A stretch of 64,000 nucleotides of DNA from CAG-170 sp022779365 (GCA_022779365.1 JALFSI010000050.1:49885-113884), one strand, 5' to 3'; counted from the stretch's first letter, positions 32,885 through 43,800 are shown. Numbers and translations: made by a program. Notes: a model not told the origin generated them from the sequence alone.

Positions 32885-35800
32885 TTATTTGTCGTACATT
32901 TCGACCAGCTTGAGCAGGTGCTCGTAGCGCTGCTTCGCGTTCTCCTCGTTCTTCTCGAACAGGACGCTTGCACGTTCCGGGAACTCGCGGGTCAGACGGC
33001 TGTAGCGCGCTTCGTTCATCAGGAACTCCTGATAACCGCCGGCGGGCGCCTTGGAGTCGAGCGTGAACTTCTTCTCCGCGGCGGGGTTGAATCGGAACAT
33101 ATTCCAGTAGCCGCAGTCAACAGCCTTCTTCATTTCCTTCTGGCAGTTCGCCATGCCGCCCTTGATGGAGTGCATCTCGCACGGAGCATAGCCGATGATG
33201 AGGGACGGACCATGGTAGGCTTCCGCCTCCTGAATCGCCTTGAGGGTCTGCGCGGCGTTAGCGCCCATGGCGACCTGCGCAACGTAGACATAGCCGTAGC
33301 TCATTGCGATCTCGGCAAGGCTCTTGGACTTGACCTCCTTACCGGCAGCCGCAAACTGTGCGACCTGACCGATGTTGGAAGCCTTGGATGCCTGTCCGCC
33401 GGTGTTGGAGTAGACCTCGGTGTCGAACACGAAGATGTTGACATCCTCGCCGGATGCGAGCACATGGTCCACGCCGCCGAAGCCGATGTCGTATGCCCAA
33501 CCGTCGCCGCCGAAGATCCAGACGGACTTCTTGGAGAGGTATTCCTTCTTGCTCAGGATCTCGCGCGCCAGCGTGCAGGCAGCGCAGTCGCAGTACTTTT
33601 CGCCCTTTGCCTTCAGCTCGTCGGCGTGCGCCTTGAACTGATCCACAGCGGCGAGCTCGTCCACGGTAGCGATGTTCTCCTCCAGAGCCGCAACATAAGC
33701 CTTGGTGGCAGCCGCGTTGGCGTCCAGCTCGTTGACGGTGTCGAGGTACTTCTGCGCCGCCGCCTTCAGGTCAGCGTTGACCCACTCAATGGCGATGAGC
33801 TCCTTGGTCTTGGCGATCAGGCTGTCGCGCAGCGCCTTCTGACCGAGGTACATACCGTAGCCGTGCTCGGCGTTGTCCTCAAACAGGGAGTTGCACCATG
33901 CCGGGCCGTGACCATCAGCATTCGTGCAGTACGGGGACGTAGCGCCCGGACCGCCCCAGATGGACGAGCAGCCGGTGGCGTTGGAGATATACATCTTGTC
34001 GCCGAAGAGCTGCGTGACCAGACGCGCATAGCTCGTCTCGGCGCAGCCTGCGCAGGAGCCGGAGAACTCAAGCAGCGGCTTGCGGAACTGGCTGCCCTTG
34101 ACGTCGGCAGTCTGAAGCTCCTTCTTTTCGGAGACCTTGCTGACACAGTAGTTGAACACATCCTGCTGATCGAGCTGCGTTTCCTGCGGGACCATCTTGA
34201 TCGCCTGCACCTTTTCGGGGCACGCGCCGACGCAAACTGCGCAGCCCATGCAGTCCAGCGGGGAGATCGCCATGGTGAACTGATAAACACCCTTGCCCTT
34301 GCCCGCCTTGACCGGGACGATCTTGGCAGCCGCGGGCGCGTTCTTTGCTTCCTCGTCTGTCAGAGCGACGGTGCGGATAGTGGCGTGCGGGCAGACATAA
34401 GCGCAGTTGCCGCACTGGATGCACTTCTGCGCGTCCCATTCGGGAACGGCAACGGCAACGCCGCGCTTCTCATAAGCGGCAGCGCCCAGCTCGAACTGAC
34501 CGTCCACATGATCCATGAACGCGGAGACGGGCAGAGAATCGCCGTCCATCTTGTCGATGGGGAAGAGGAGGGTCTTGACCTGCTTGACCAGCTCCGGCTT
34601 GCCTTCGAGCTTGTGCTCAACGACAACATCCTCGGCGCTCGCCCAGTCGGCGGGCACGTCGATCTTGACGTAGGCGGTAGCACCGGCGTCGATCGCCTTG
34701 TGGTTCATCTCGACCACGTCCATACCCTTCTTGGAGTAGGACTGCGTCGCCTTTTCCTTCATGTACTGAATGGCCTCTGCCTCGGGCAGGACCTTTGCCA
34801 GCGAGAAGAACGCGGACTGGAGGATGGTGTTCGTGCGCTTGCCCATGCCGATGGACTGTGCAAGGTCGATGGCGTTGATGGTGTAGAGCTGGATGTTGTT
34901 CTTGGCAATGTAGCGCTTGGAAGCGGCATCCAGATGATGCGCCAGCTCCTCCGCCGTCCACTGGCAGTTGATCATGAACACGCCGCCGGGTTTGACGTCA
35001 CGCACGATCGGGAAGCCCTTGGTGATGTAGGACGGGTTATGGCAGGCGACGAAGTCAGCCTTGTTGATGTAGTACGGACTCTTGATGGGCTTGTCGCCAA
35101 AGCGCAGATGGCTGATGGTGACGCCGCCGGTCTTTTTGGAGTCGTACTGGAAGTATGCCTGCACATACTTGTCGGTATGGTCGCCGATGATCTTGATGGA
35201 GTTCTTGTTCGCGCCGACGGTGCCGTCGCCGCCCAGACCCCAGAACTTGCACTCGATCGTGCCCTCGGCGGCGGTGTTGGGCGCTTCCTTTTCCTCGAGG
35301 GACAGGTGCGTCACATCGTCCACGATGCCGATGGTGAACTGGTGCTTCGGCTGATCCTTCTTCAGCTCGTCATACACCGCAAACACGGATGCGGGCGGGG
35401 TATCCTTCGAGCCCAGACCGTAGCGGCCGCCGATGATGGTCGCGTGCACGCCGGCATTGGCGAGTGCGGTGACAACATCCATGTAAAGAGGCTCACCCAG
35501 AGCGCCCGGCTCTTTTGTGCGGTCGAGCACGGCGATCTTCTTGGCGGTGGCGGGGATGGCAGCGACCAGCTTGTCGCCGCAGAACGGACGGTACAGGCGG
35601 CACTTGACAAGACCGACCTTTTCGCCGTGCGCGTTCATATAGTCAATGACTTCCTCCGCAACGTCGCAGATCGAGCCCATGGCAACGATCACGCGGTCAG
35701 CGTCGGCAGCGCCGTAGTAGTTGAAGAGCTGATAGTTCGTGCCCAGCTTTTCATTGATCTTGCCCATGTACTTTTCGACCACTGCGGGCAGCGCGTCATA

Positions 35801-36505
35801 GTACTTGTTGCAAGCCTCACGGTGCTGGAAGAACACGTCGCCGTTTTCGTGGCTGCCGCGCATGGCGGGGCGCTCCGGGTTCAGCGCGTGCTTGCGGAAC
35901 GCTTCCACAGCGTCCATATCGCACATATCCTTCAGGTCGGCGTAATCCCACACCGCGACCTTCTGGATCTCGTGCGAGGTACGGAAGCCGTCAAAGAAGT
36001 TCAGGAACGGAACTTTGCCCTCGATCGCAGCCAGATGCGCGACGGGCGCGAGATCCATGACTTCCTGCGGGTTCGTTTCGCACAGCATGGCAAAGCCGGT
36101 CTGACGGCAAGCCATCACGTCGGAATGGTCGCCGAAGATGTTCAGCGCATGGGTGGAGACGGTACGCGCGGAGACGTGGAACACGCAGGGAAGCTGCTCT
36201 GCCGCGATCTTGTACATATTCGGGATCATCAGCAGCAGACCCTGTGACGCGGTGTAGGTGGTGGTCAGCGCGCCAGCGCCGAGAGAGCCGTGCACCGTGC
36301 CGGATGCACCCGCTTCGGACTGCATCTCAGCGACCTTGACGGTCGTGCCGAAGATATTCTTCAGACCAGCCGCCGACCACTGATCCACAAAGTCCGCCAT
36401 CGGAGACGACGGCGTGATGGGGTAAATGCCCGCCACTTCCGTAAACGCATACGAAACGTGCGCGGCGGCATTGTTGCCATCCATTGTTTTGAACTTACGA
36501 GCCAA
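32885..36505 (-). CDS. nifJ: Pyruvate:ferredoxin (flavodoxin) oxidoreductase
   Basis: A 1206-residue fused-domain PFOR, which converts pyruvate plus CoA to acetyl-CoA and CO2 with reduced ferredoxin in anaerobes. The N-terminal domain carries YAFTEVAGIYPITPSSPMAD. Two ferredoxin-type clusters follow: CIQCGNCAYVCPHATIRTV, and CAVCVGACP preceded by DCMG. The TPP domain has CAGCAETSY and GGDGWAYDIGFGG. I chose the TTG at 36505 (LARKFKTMDGNNAAAH) because AGGAGG sits 9 nt upstream; another TTG at 36511 is only 3 nt from it. The gene is monocistronic with its own promoter and terminator and should be highly expressed. Confidence 0.97.
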   Translation of the reverse strand: MARKFKTMDGNNAAAHVSYAFTEVAGIYPITPSSPMADFVDQWSAAGLKNIFGTTVKVAEMQSEAGASGTVHGSLGAGALTTTYTASQGLLLMIPNMYKIAAEQLPCVFHVSARTVSTHALNIFGDHSDVMACRQTGFAMLCETNPQEVMDLAPVAHLAAIEGKVPFLNFFDGFRTSHEIQKVAVWDYADLKDMCDMDAVEAFRKHALNPERPAMRGSHENGDVFFQHREACNKYYDALPAVVEKYMGKINEKLGTNYQLFNYYGAADADRVIVAMGSICDVAEEVIDYMNAHGEKVGLVKCRLYRPFCGDKLVAAIPATAKKIAVLDRTKEPGALGEPLYMDVVTALANAGVHATIIGGRYGLGSKDTPPASVFAVYDELKKDQPKHQFTIGIVDDVTHLSLEEKEAPNTAAEGTIECKFWGLGGDGTVGANKNSIKIIGDHTDKYVQAYFQYDSKKTGGVTISHLRFGDKPIKSPYYINKADFVACHNPSYITKGFPIVRDVKPGGVFMINCQWTAEELAHHLDAASKRYIAKNNIQLYTINAIDLAQSIGMGKRTNTILQSAFFSLAKVLPEAEAIQYMKEKATQSYSKKGMDVVEMNHKAIDAGATAYVKIDVPADWASAEDVVVEHKLEGKPELVKQVKTLLFPIDKMDGDSLPVSAFMDHVDGQFELGAAAYEKRGVAVAVPEWDAQKCIQCGNCAYVCPHATIRTVALTDEEAKNAPAAAKIVPVKAGKGKGVYQFTMAISPLDCMGCAVCVGACPEKVQAIKMVPQETQLDQQDVFNYCVSKVSEKKELQTADVKGSQFRKPLLEFSGSCAGCAETSYARLVTQLFGDKMYISNATGCSSIWGGPGATSPYCTNADGHGPAWCNSLFEDNAEHGYGMYLGQKALRDSLIAKTKELIAIEWVNADLKAAAQKYLDTVNELDANAAATKAYVAALEENIATVDELAAVDQFKAHADELKAKGEKYCDCAACTLAREILSKKEYLSKKSVWIFGGDGWAYDIGFGGVDHVLASGEDVNIFVFDTEVYSNTGGQASKASNIGQVAQFAAAGKEVKSKSLAEIAMSYGYVYVAQVAMGANAAQTLKAIQEAEAYHGPSLIIGYAPCEMHSIKGGMANCQKEMKKAVDCGYWNMFRFNPAAEKKFTLDSKAPAGGYQEFLMNEARYSRLTREFPERASVLFEKNEENAKQRYEHLLKLVEMYDK

Positions 36506-36545
36506 TTTCAATTACCTCCTAGTAATTATAAAATCGTACAGGGTC

Positions 36546-36574
36546 ATCATAGCACAGAATTTGTACAATGTAAA
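36546..36574 (-). promoter_or_regulatory. Sigma-A promoter of the PFOR gene
   Basis: On the minus strand TTTACA (36569-36574), 17 bp, TATGAT (36546-36551). Confidence 0.75.
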
Positions 36575-36646
36575 TGAAAATTCCGCGCTGCGCGCACAAC
36601 TTTCGACGATCCCGCGCAAAAGATCGCGCTTCGGGCATTTTTCCTG

Positions 36647-36675
36647 TTGGTTTTTTCAGCAAAATGCGCTATCAT
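36647..36675 (+). promoter_or_regulatory. Promoter of the comM-thiI operon
   Basis: TTGGTT at 36647-36652, 17 bp, TATCAT at 36670-36675, 30 bp before the comM start. Confidence 0.6.
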
Positions 36676-36705
36676 ATACGCAGAATGATTTTGCGGAGGT
36701 GCGCT

Positions 36706-38223
36706 ATGTTCAGCCATATCCGTTCTCTTGGCATTCAGGGCATCGGCGGCTATGAGGTCGAGGTGGAGTGCTATATCACCACCGGGCTTCCGGCGTTTGA
36801 CGTCGTGGGGCTGCCGGACGCGGCGGTCAAGGAGGCGCGCGAGCGCGTGCGTGCCGCCATCAAAAACTGCGGCTTCAAATTTCCCGTCAGCCGCATCACG
36901 CTCAACCTCGCGCCCGCCGGGACGAAAAAATCCGGCACGCTGTATGACCTGCCGATTTTACTCGGCATTCTCAGCGCGTCGCAGCTCATCAAGCAGCCCG
37001 ACAAAACGAGCGCGTTTCTGGGCGAGCTGAGCCTGGAGGGCAATCTCCGCCCGGTGTCGGGTGTGCTGCCGATGGCGCTGACCGCGCGGGAGCTTGGCAT
37101 TCAGACGCTCTACGTCCCGGCGGAAAACGCCGCCGAGGCGACGCTTGCCGACGGCGTGACAGTCTACGGCGTACACACCGTGCGGGAGCTCGTGGAGCAT
37201 CTGCGCGGCGAAACACTGCTCACGCCCGCCGAGCCGTGGCAGCCCACGGCGAATACCGACGCGCAGCCGGACTTCCGCGACGTGATGGGGCAGGAGAATG
37301 TCAAGCGTGCGCTGGAGATCGCCGCCGCGGGCGGGCATAACGTCCTGCTCATCGGTCCGCCGGGCTCGGGCAAAAGTATGCTCTCCAAGCGCCTGCCGTC
37401 CATCCTGCCGGATATGACGCGCGAGGAGGCGCTGGAGGTCACAAAAATTTACTCCGTCATCGGGATGCTGGACGCGCGCCATCCGCTCGTGACCGAGCGT
37501 CCGTTTCGCAGCCCGCACCATACCGTCTCCGCCGCGGCGCTCGCCGGCGGCGGACCGACGCCGAAGCCGGGTGAAATTTCGCTGGCGCACAAGGGCGTTT
37601 TGTTCCTCGATGAGTTGCCGGAGTTCCGGCGCGATGCGCTGGAGGTCCTGCGCCAGCCGCTGGAGGACGGAAAGGTCACCATCTCGCGCGTGCAGGGTTC
37701 GGTGACGTATCCCAGTGAGTTTATGCTCGTGTGCGCGATGAACCCCTGCAAATGCGGCTGGTACGGCGACCCCAGCGGGCGCTGCCGCTGCTCGCGTGCG
37801 TCGGTCGATCAGTATCTTTCACGCGTGTCAGGACCGATGCTTGACCGCATCGACCTCATCGTGGAAGTTCCGGCGGTCGAATTTGACGACCTGCGCAGGC
37901 GCACCCCGGCAGAGCCGTCCTGTGCCATCCGCGAGCGGGTCAACGCCGCGCGAGCGCGCCAGCGGGCACGGTTCGGCGCGGGCAGCACGCTCTGCAACGC
38001 CCAGATGCCGCCGGAGCAGCTCCGCGAGAGCTGCAAGCTCGACGAAGCCAGCGCCGCGCTCATGCGCTCGGCGTTCGACCGCCTGCAAATGACCGCCCGC
38101 AGCTATGACCGCGTGCTGCGCGTGGCACGCACCATCGCCGACCTCGCCGGAGACGAGCAGCTCGCCCCGCAGCACATCGCCGAGGCGGTGCAATATCGCT
38201 CCTTCAAGTTTGGTACTAACTGA
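36706..38223 (+). CDS. comM: ComM/YifB family AAA+ ATPase (Mg-chelatase-like)
   Basis: A 505-residue protein starting MFSHIRSLGIQGIGGYEVEV. It has the N-terminal Lon-protease-like ChlI domain, then AAA+ with Walker A IGPPGSGKSMLSKRLPSILP near residue 215, Walker B GVLFLDELPEF, and the Cys-rich loop CNPCKCGWYGDPSGRCRCS typical of the family. In Gram-negatives ComM is a branch-migration helicase that helps integrate transformed DNA; in Firmicutes the role is less clear. GCGGAGGTGCG precedes the ATG at 36706. It is followed 27 bp later by thiI. Confidence 0.94.
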   Translation: MFSHIRSLGIQGIGGYEVEVECYITTGLPAFDVVGLPDAAVKEARERVRAAIKNCGFKFPVSRITLNLAPAGTKKSGTLYDLPILLGILSASQLIKQPDKTSAFLGELSLEGNLRPVSGVLPMALTARELGIQTLYVPAENAAEATLADGVTVYGVHTVRELVEHLRGETLLTPAEPWQPTANTDAQPDFRDVMGQENVKRALEIAAAGGHNVLLIGPPGSGKSMLSKRLPSILPDMTREEALEVTKIYSVIGMLDARHPLVTERPFRSPHHTVSAAALAGGGPTPKPGEISLAHKGVLFLDELPEFRRDALEVLRQPLEDGKVTISRVQGSVTYPSEFMLVCAMNPCKCGWYGDPSGRCRCSRASVDQYLSRVSGPMLDRIDLIVEVPAVEFDDLRRRTPAEPSCAIRERVNAARARQRARFGAGSTLCNAQMPPEQLRESCKLDEASAALMRSAFDRLQMTARSYDRVLRVARTIADLAGDEQLAPQHIAEAVQYRSFKFGTN

Positions 38224-38250
38224 TATTCTATTTATAAAGGAAGAACCGCC

Positions 38251-39435
38251 ATGAAAGAAATGTTCCTGCTCAAGCTCGGTGAGATCGTCCTCAAGGGCGC
38301 GAACCGCCGCACGTTTGAGGATAAGCTCAAGCAAAACGCCCGCCGCCGGATGGCGTGCTTCGGCAACTTCAAGGTCTATATCATGCAGTCCGCGCTCTAC
38401 ATTGAGCCGCAGGACGATGCGTGCGACCTGGACGGCGCGTGGGAGGCGTGCGGAACGCTGTTTGGTGTTGCGTCGATGTGCCGCTGCCGCGCGTGCGACA
38501 AAACGCTGGACGCGATTTTTCACGCCGTCACGGAATACCTCGGCGACGACCTGACAAACGCCAAGAGCTTCAAGGTCGAGTCCAAGCGTTCCGACAAAGC
38601 CTTCCCGCTCAACTCCATTCGAATCTCGCAGGAGATCGGCGGGCGCATCGCCGAGGCATATCCGCACGTCGCAGTCGATGTGCATGACCCGGATTATCTG
38701 GTCAACATCGAGGTGCGCGATTTTGCCGCGTATGTGCATGGACCTGCCGTGCCCGGCGCGGGCGGGCTGCCCACCGGCACGGGCGGACGGGCGGCGCTGC
38801 TGCTCTCCGGCGGCATTGACTCGCCGGTCGCGGGCTATATGATCGCCAAGCGCGGCGTGGAGATCGAAGCCATCCATTTCTTCTCGTATCCGTATACGTC
38901 CGAGCGCGCCAAGGAAAAGGTCATTGAGCTGGCGCACCTGATGACACGCTATTGCGGGCGCATGACGCTGGACATCGTCGGCTTTACCGAAATTCAGGAA
39001 GCCATCCGCGACCACTGCCGCGAGGAATATTTCACCATCATCATGCGCAGATTTATGATGCGCATCGCCGAGGCGATCGGGCGCGACCACGGCGTAAAGA
39101 GCCTCGTCACCGGCGAAAATCTCGGTCAGGTCGCCAGCCAGACGATGGATGCGATGGCAGTCACAGGCGCGGTGGTGCATATGCCCATCTTCCACCCGCT
39201 CATCGGCATGGATAAGGAGGAGATCGTCACCCGTGCGCGCAGGATCGGCACGATGGAAACGTCCATCCTGCCCTATGAGGACTGCTGCACCGTCTTTACG
39301 CCCAAGCACCCCAAGACAAAGCCCGTCCTCGCGCTCGTGGAGGCGGAGGAGGCAAAGCTCGACGTGGATGCGCTCGTAGCGCGCGCCATCGAGAACACCG
39401 AAAAAATGCAGCTTCGCTATTATGAGCAGCGCTAA
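38251..39435 (+). CDS. thiI: tRNA 4-thiouridine synthase ThiI
   Basis: A 394-residue enzyme with an N-terminal ferredoxin-like/THUMP part (KEMFLLKLGEIVLKGANRRT) and a PP-loop ATP pyrophosphatase domain with LLLSGGIDSPVAGYMIAKRG near residue 185. It adenylates U8 of tRNA for sulfur transfer and in some bacteria also feeds thiazole synthesis. There is no C-terminal rhodanese domain, as usual in Firmicutes. AAAGGAAG precedes the ATG. The last 14 bp overlap the next gene, implying coupled translation. Confidence 0.95.
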   Translation: MKEMFLLKLGEIVLKGANRRTFEDKLKQNARRRMACFGNFKVYIMQSALYIEPQDDACDLDGAWEACGTLFGVASMCRCRACDKTLDAIFHAVTEYLGDDLTNAKSFKVESKRSDKAFPLNSIRISQEIGGRIAEAYPHVAVDVHDPDYLVNIEVRDFAAYVHGPAVPGAGGLPTGTGGRAALLLSGGIDSPVAGYMIAKRGVEIEAIHFFSYPYTSERAKEKVIELAHLMTRYCGRMTLDIVGFTEIQEAIRDHCREEYFTIIMRRFMMRIAEAIGRDHGVKSLVTGENLGQVASQTMDAMAVTGAVVHMPIFHPLIGMDKEEIVTRARRIGTMETSILPYEDCCTVFTPKHPKTKPVLALVEAEEAKLDVDALVARAIENTEKMQLRYYEQR

Positions 39436-39919
39436 AATTTCCGCAGCCGAGGTGCTGCAACGGCTGAACGCCGAACATCTCACACTCTGTACAGCGGAGT
39501 CGTGCACCGGCGGACTGGTCGGCAAGCTCATCACGGACGTCCCCGGCGCGTCGAGCGTCTATGTGGGCGGCGTCATCAGCTACACGAATGAGGTAAAGCA
39601 CCGCGTGCTCGGCGTTTCGCGCGATACGCTCGCGCAGTACACTGCCGTTTCCGCCGAAACAGCGGGGGAGATGGCGCGCGGCGCGCGCCGGCTTCTGGGC
39701 GCGGACATCGCCGTGAGCGTCACGGGTCTTGCCGGACCTGACGGCGACGGCACGGGGCGACCCGTGGGGCTGGTGTACATCGCGCTGGACCGCGCCGCCG
39801 GGTGCTTGGTACAGGAGCTGCACCTTGCGGGCGACCGCGCGGCGGTGCGCGGGGCGGCGGCGCAGGCGATCTTTGCGCTGCTGCTGGAAGCCTTGTCAAA
39901 TTCTGAGGAATGCTTATGA
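39422..39919 (+). CDS. pncC: Nicotinamide-nucleotide amidase, CinA C-terminal domain protein
   Basis: A 165-residue stand-alone CinA_C domain with the signatures LTLCTAESCTGGLVGKLITD near residue 21, VYVGGVISYTNEVKHRVLGV, and VSVTGLAGPDGDGTGRPVGLVYIAL. The enzyme deamidates nicotinamide mononucleotide to nicotinic acid mononucleotide in pyridine-nucleotide salvage. The N-terminal MoCF-like domain of full CinA is absent. It overlaps thiI upstream and shares ATGA with the next gene. Confidence 0.92.
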   Translation: MSSAKISAAEVLQRLNAEHLTLCTAESCTGGLVGKLITDVPGASSVYVGGVISYTNEVKHRVLGVSRDTLAQYTAVSAETAGEMARGARRLLGADIAVSVTGLAGPDGDGTGRPVGLVYIALDRAAGCLVQELHLAGDRAAVRGAAAQAIFALLLEALSNSEECL

Positions 39920-40650
39920 ATTTTTTTCTCTGTCTTGCGTATCTGTTTTTTATCGGCTCGACGTTCGGCTGGGTGCTGGAGCTGTTCTTCCGCAAGTTTT
40001 TCTCCGGCACGAACCCGGAGCATAAATGGATCAACCCCGGCTTCTGCGCCGGACCGTATGTGCCGCTCTACGGCTTTGGGCTGTGCATCCTGTTTTTGCT
40101 GGCGCTGCTCGGCGAGCGCTGGAATGTCCGCACCGCCGGCGGACGCATCGCGCTGTTTGCGGCGATGGCGCTGAGCATGACGGTCATCGAGTATATCGCG
40201 GGCGTCGTGTCGCTCAAGGTGCTGCACGTCCGCCTGTGGGATTACAGCCGCCGCTGGGGAAATATCCAGGGGCTTGTCTGCCCGCTGTTTTCGTTCTTTT
40301 GGGCTGTTATCAGTGCGGTGTATTATTTCTGCGTGCATCCGTACATTCTGAACGCGCTGCGCTGGCTGTCGGAAAATCTTGCGTTTTCGTTTGTTATCGG
40401 CTTTTTCTTCGGCGTGTTCACGATCGACGTGGTGTATTCGGCGCATCTGGTGTCCAAGCTGCGGCAGTTTGCCGACGAGCACGACGTGGTCATCCGCGTC
40501 GAGCGTCTGAAATCGCAGGTGCAGAAGCGGCAGGAGGAGCTGCGGGAAAAGCGGAATTTCCTATTCCCGCTGCATACGGCGCGCCCGCTGCCGGAGCTTC
40601 TGAAGGAAGCGCGCGAGTCGTGGGAGGAGCGCCGCCACGAAAAACCATAA
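39916..40650 (+). CDS. Putative ABC transporter permease, CmpB family membrane protein
   Basis: A 244-residue membrane protein of the ABC_trans_CmpB family, with about five spans. FIGSTFGWVLELFFRKFF and NPGFCAGPYVPLYGFG are the conserved first blocks, and EYIAGVVSLKVLHVRLWDYS and GNIQGLVCPLFSFFW follow. Despite the family name, no ABC partner is nearby and the function is unknown. A basic helical tail (~180-244) should lie in the cytoplasm. I prefer the ATG at 39916, sharing ATGA with the pncC stop and 6 nt after GAGGA; the in-frame ATG at 39910 is possible. Confidence 0.85.
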   Translation: MNFFLCLAYLFFIGSTFGWVLELFFRKFFSGTNPEHKWINPGFCAGPYVPLYGFGLCILFLLALLGERWNVRTAGGRIALFAAMALSMTVIEYIAGVVSLKVLHVRLWDYSRRWGNIQGLVCPLFSFFWAVISAVYYFCVHPYILNALRWLSENLAFSFVIGFFFGVFTIDVVYSAHLVSKLRQFADEHDVVIRVERLKSQVQKRQEELREKRNFLFPLHTARPLPELLKEARESWEERRHEKP

Positions 40651-40654
40651 CGCG

Positions 40655-40687
40655 AAGCCCTCGGTCAAGCCGAGGGCTTTCCTTTTT
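40655..40687 (+). terminator. Terminator of the comM-thiI-pncC operon
   Basis: A 10-bp stem (40655-40664 with 40670-40679, loop TCAAG) followed by TCCTTTTT. Confidence 0.88.
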
Positions 40688-40788
40688 ATGGACGTGTGCT
40701 GACATTTCGGGCATCAAAACTATACATTTCGTGCCGCCTTTGCGCATGGCGGCGGAAAAGCTGCTATTATAGAGTCGCAATATTAGAC

Positions 40789-40852
40789 GCGGCGGCAGCG
40801 ACCCGCCGCAGCGAGACCCATGGGTCTCGTGTCTCTCTTTTAGAGAGACACG
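40789..40852. repeat. Three contiguous stem-loops upstream of the 1285-residue secreted protein
   Basis: GCGGCGG/CCGCCGC (40789-40809), a perfect palindrome CGAGACCCATGGGTCTCG (40812-40829) and CGTGTCTCTC/GAGAGACACG (40828-40852, loop TTTTA). The second and third overlap by two bases, so their folding may compete. They lie in the probable 5' leader. Confidence 0.75.
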
Positions 40853-40890
40853 ATCGCCCGCTGGTCAGGGATCGGAAGGAGAGAGCACAC

Positions 40891-43800
40891 ATGAAAAAAC
40901 GGATGGTCAGCCTGCTGCTGGCGTGCTGCCTGGTGCTGGCGCTGCTGCCGACGATGGCGTCGGCGCTGGATATGAACGCCGTACCCACGCTGCTGTACGT
41001 CGGCGATACGAACGTCATCGGCGGCGGCTACTGGAAAACTACGGCGGACGGTAGTCTTGTGAAGGCGGACGCTGGCGATTATACGGTCTACTACGAAGCG
41101 AACAGCCGGAATCTTACGCTGAACGGGGCGGACATCCGCAACGGCTCTAGCTCAAGGTACGGGCTGATCAATACTATTCAGTCTCCTATTTTTGCCGGTA
41201 TCCATACGGATGGCTCGCTAGTCATCACGCTGGTTGGAGAGAGCACCATCGACCTCACTGACCTCGGCGAGATCACTGGTGACTGCGCGGGTATTGCGCT
41301 CGGCAACGAATATCAGTGGCTTACGTTCACCGGCACAGGCAGTCTTACTGTCCAGAGTGGCAAAGCGACCGGGCACAGCTTCGGCATTTTCACGCGTTCT
41401 TCTGTCACGGTCGGTAAGACGCGCGGCGAAACAGCGGAGTATTTGGCAAGCGACAACTGCACCGTGACCGTGCTTGGCGGTCCGTGCGGCTACAATAAGA
41501 TCAGCGCCGGTATTTACGATGCAGGTACGTTGGATGATTTTCAAGCCGTCGTAAAGCCGAAATGCGGCTCGCTCACGGCGGGCACAAACTATGGCGGTGC
41601 GGGCAGCTACGGTGTGTACGGTAAGGTGGAGCTGTCGGAATCTGGGCGCGATCCCTATCCGAACGGGAATTTTGAAGCGTTCTCCGGCAAAGCGACTACG
41701 TCCGCGGCACTGTCCACAATACCGTTGTATATGCCTATCGAATCGACCGCCGCACTGCTTGCGGCGGAAGCTGACGGCGCGGAGGTCGCCTACCGCAGCG
41801 AAGATAACGGTCTGTATACGCGGGTCGAGCTGCGCCGCAGCCTGCAAATCGGTGCGAGCATCAGCGACGTGGAAGTGCAGTCTGTCACGCCGTATACCAT
41901 TACGGTGAAACCGATCGCCGCTGCCAGCAATGGTCAGATCGTGGAATACGCACTGACCGCTTCGGGCGAAGTACGAACGCCTGCGGCGGGCTGGCAGACC
42001 AGCCCGGTCTTTATCGGTCTTTCCGAGAAAACGACCTATGAGGTCGTTGCGCGCACCGCAGCCACAACGGAATATGCTGCAGGTCCGTGTGTCCGTGCGG
42101 TAGCTGTAACACCAATATCCAGTACAAAAAACTATTCTGTAAGTACCGGCATGAGCGTGGACGGCATTGCGATCAACAGAGATCATGACCTTTCAAAGTG
42201 TCAGGTCGGCGACGATCCAACCGGCTGGATGACCTATGACAAAGATTCTCGCACGCTGACGCTTGGCGGAAAGGTCGTGATCACGCACGGCTGCAAGACG
42301 ATCCGCTCCGGCGAAGCGGTGGGTATTTTCTGCAACAACAACCTGAACATTGTGCTGGCGGATGGCGCGGAGGTCAGCATCGACATGGCGAACTACGCGC
42401 GTGATCCGAACCTGACAAAATCACTGGAAGGAAAACTCGACAGCTCCGGGCAGCTTACCGGCAGTGATCCCATTACCGGGCGGACCACCGGCATTTTGTG
42501 TCAGGGCGATCTGACCATCAACGCAGCGGATGATTGCACGACGATGCCGAAGCTCACCATCAATGTGTTCGGCGCGGGCGATGCGCAGGGCATCCGCACC
42601 GTGCAGCAGCGCGACCCCTCCAGCGCGGTGACCGTGCCGGGCATCGTCACCATCGGTGCGGTGGATGTGGACATCACGGTGGGCGCTATGAGCGCGCAGC
42701 CTGTGATAAGCCCCCGCGTCTACTCCCAGCGGCAGAACGGCTCGGCGGGTGTCTGCGGTATTTACGGCGGTGATGATATTATCCTCAACGGCGTCGGCGC
42801 GGTGCTCAACGTCAAAACGGTCGGCGGCTATCAGGGACATCTGCTCAGCTCCGGCGAGATGGGCTACGGCGAAGTTTTCATGCAGGGTACGGAGGTGCAT
42901 CTGAAAAACACCGCCCGCAACGGAAGCTATCGTGTTTCCTATTACGGCATCAAGTGGGAGCTTGGCTATACCTGCTCGGACAGCGAAGGAAACCGCGTGG
43001 CAATGAAAGAAGCCTACTGGGTCAATGACAGCGCTGATTTTGATCCAAACGGCGAGCCGGTGCTGCTTGGCACGGTGACTATTGCGGGTGAGCCAAAGAC
43101 CGGCGAAACACTGACAGCAAAAGCTAAGATACAAAGCACACTGCCAAGTGGCAGCAAACTGGTCTATACATGGTATCGCTACTGGTATGGTACGACGTCT
43201 GCCGTTCTCAGCGGTGTAAATGAGACGGCATACAAACTGGGTGATACGGACCTTGGCGGTCAGTTTTATTGTGTTGTGACCTGCGACGGCTGTGCAGGCG
43301 AGATCAAGAGTGAAATGACAGCCACTGTGTCATATGAGTATTTTCCGCCGATTTATGTTTGCGGAATACTAATCGACAATACGAATGCAGGCGATGTGTT
43401 GAACGATGGCGGTTCTGTGTCCTATGACAAAGGCAGTAATACTTTGACTCTGAAGAATGCAAACTTGACGGAAACCGGGACACAGGACGCAATCATCGTC
43501 TCAGGAAACGATGTTTTCCACACGCCTATTGTAATCAATCTGGTTGGTGAAAACAAGTTGACGACGAATGTCAGCGGTAAGATGGCGCTCAACTGCGATA
43601 CACTGACCTTTATTGGCTCTGGTTCGCTGGAAGCCTTTGCGGCTTACCCGCCCGAAGACAGTGGCGCGATCAATGCGTCTTGGAAGCTGGATATTCAAGG
43701 AGACTGCAGCATCACTACCTCCTGCATCAATAACGCAACTGTCGCTGATTATAATCATACCGTCATTAAACAAACCGAGTCAGGAGCACTGGTCACTGAT

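Noticed and set aside
32918..36247. A plus-strand open frame of about 1100 codons opposite PFOR
   Set aside because: It is a mirror of the PFOR codons with repetitive Leu/Val/His/Arg composition and no domain; the PFOR gene is certain.
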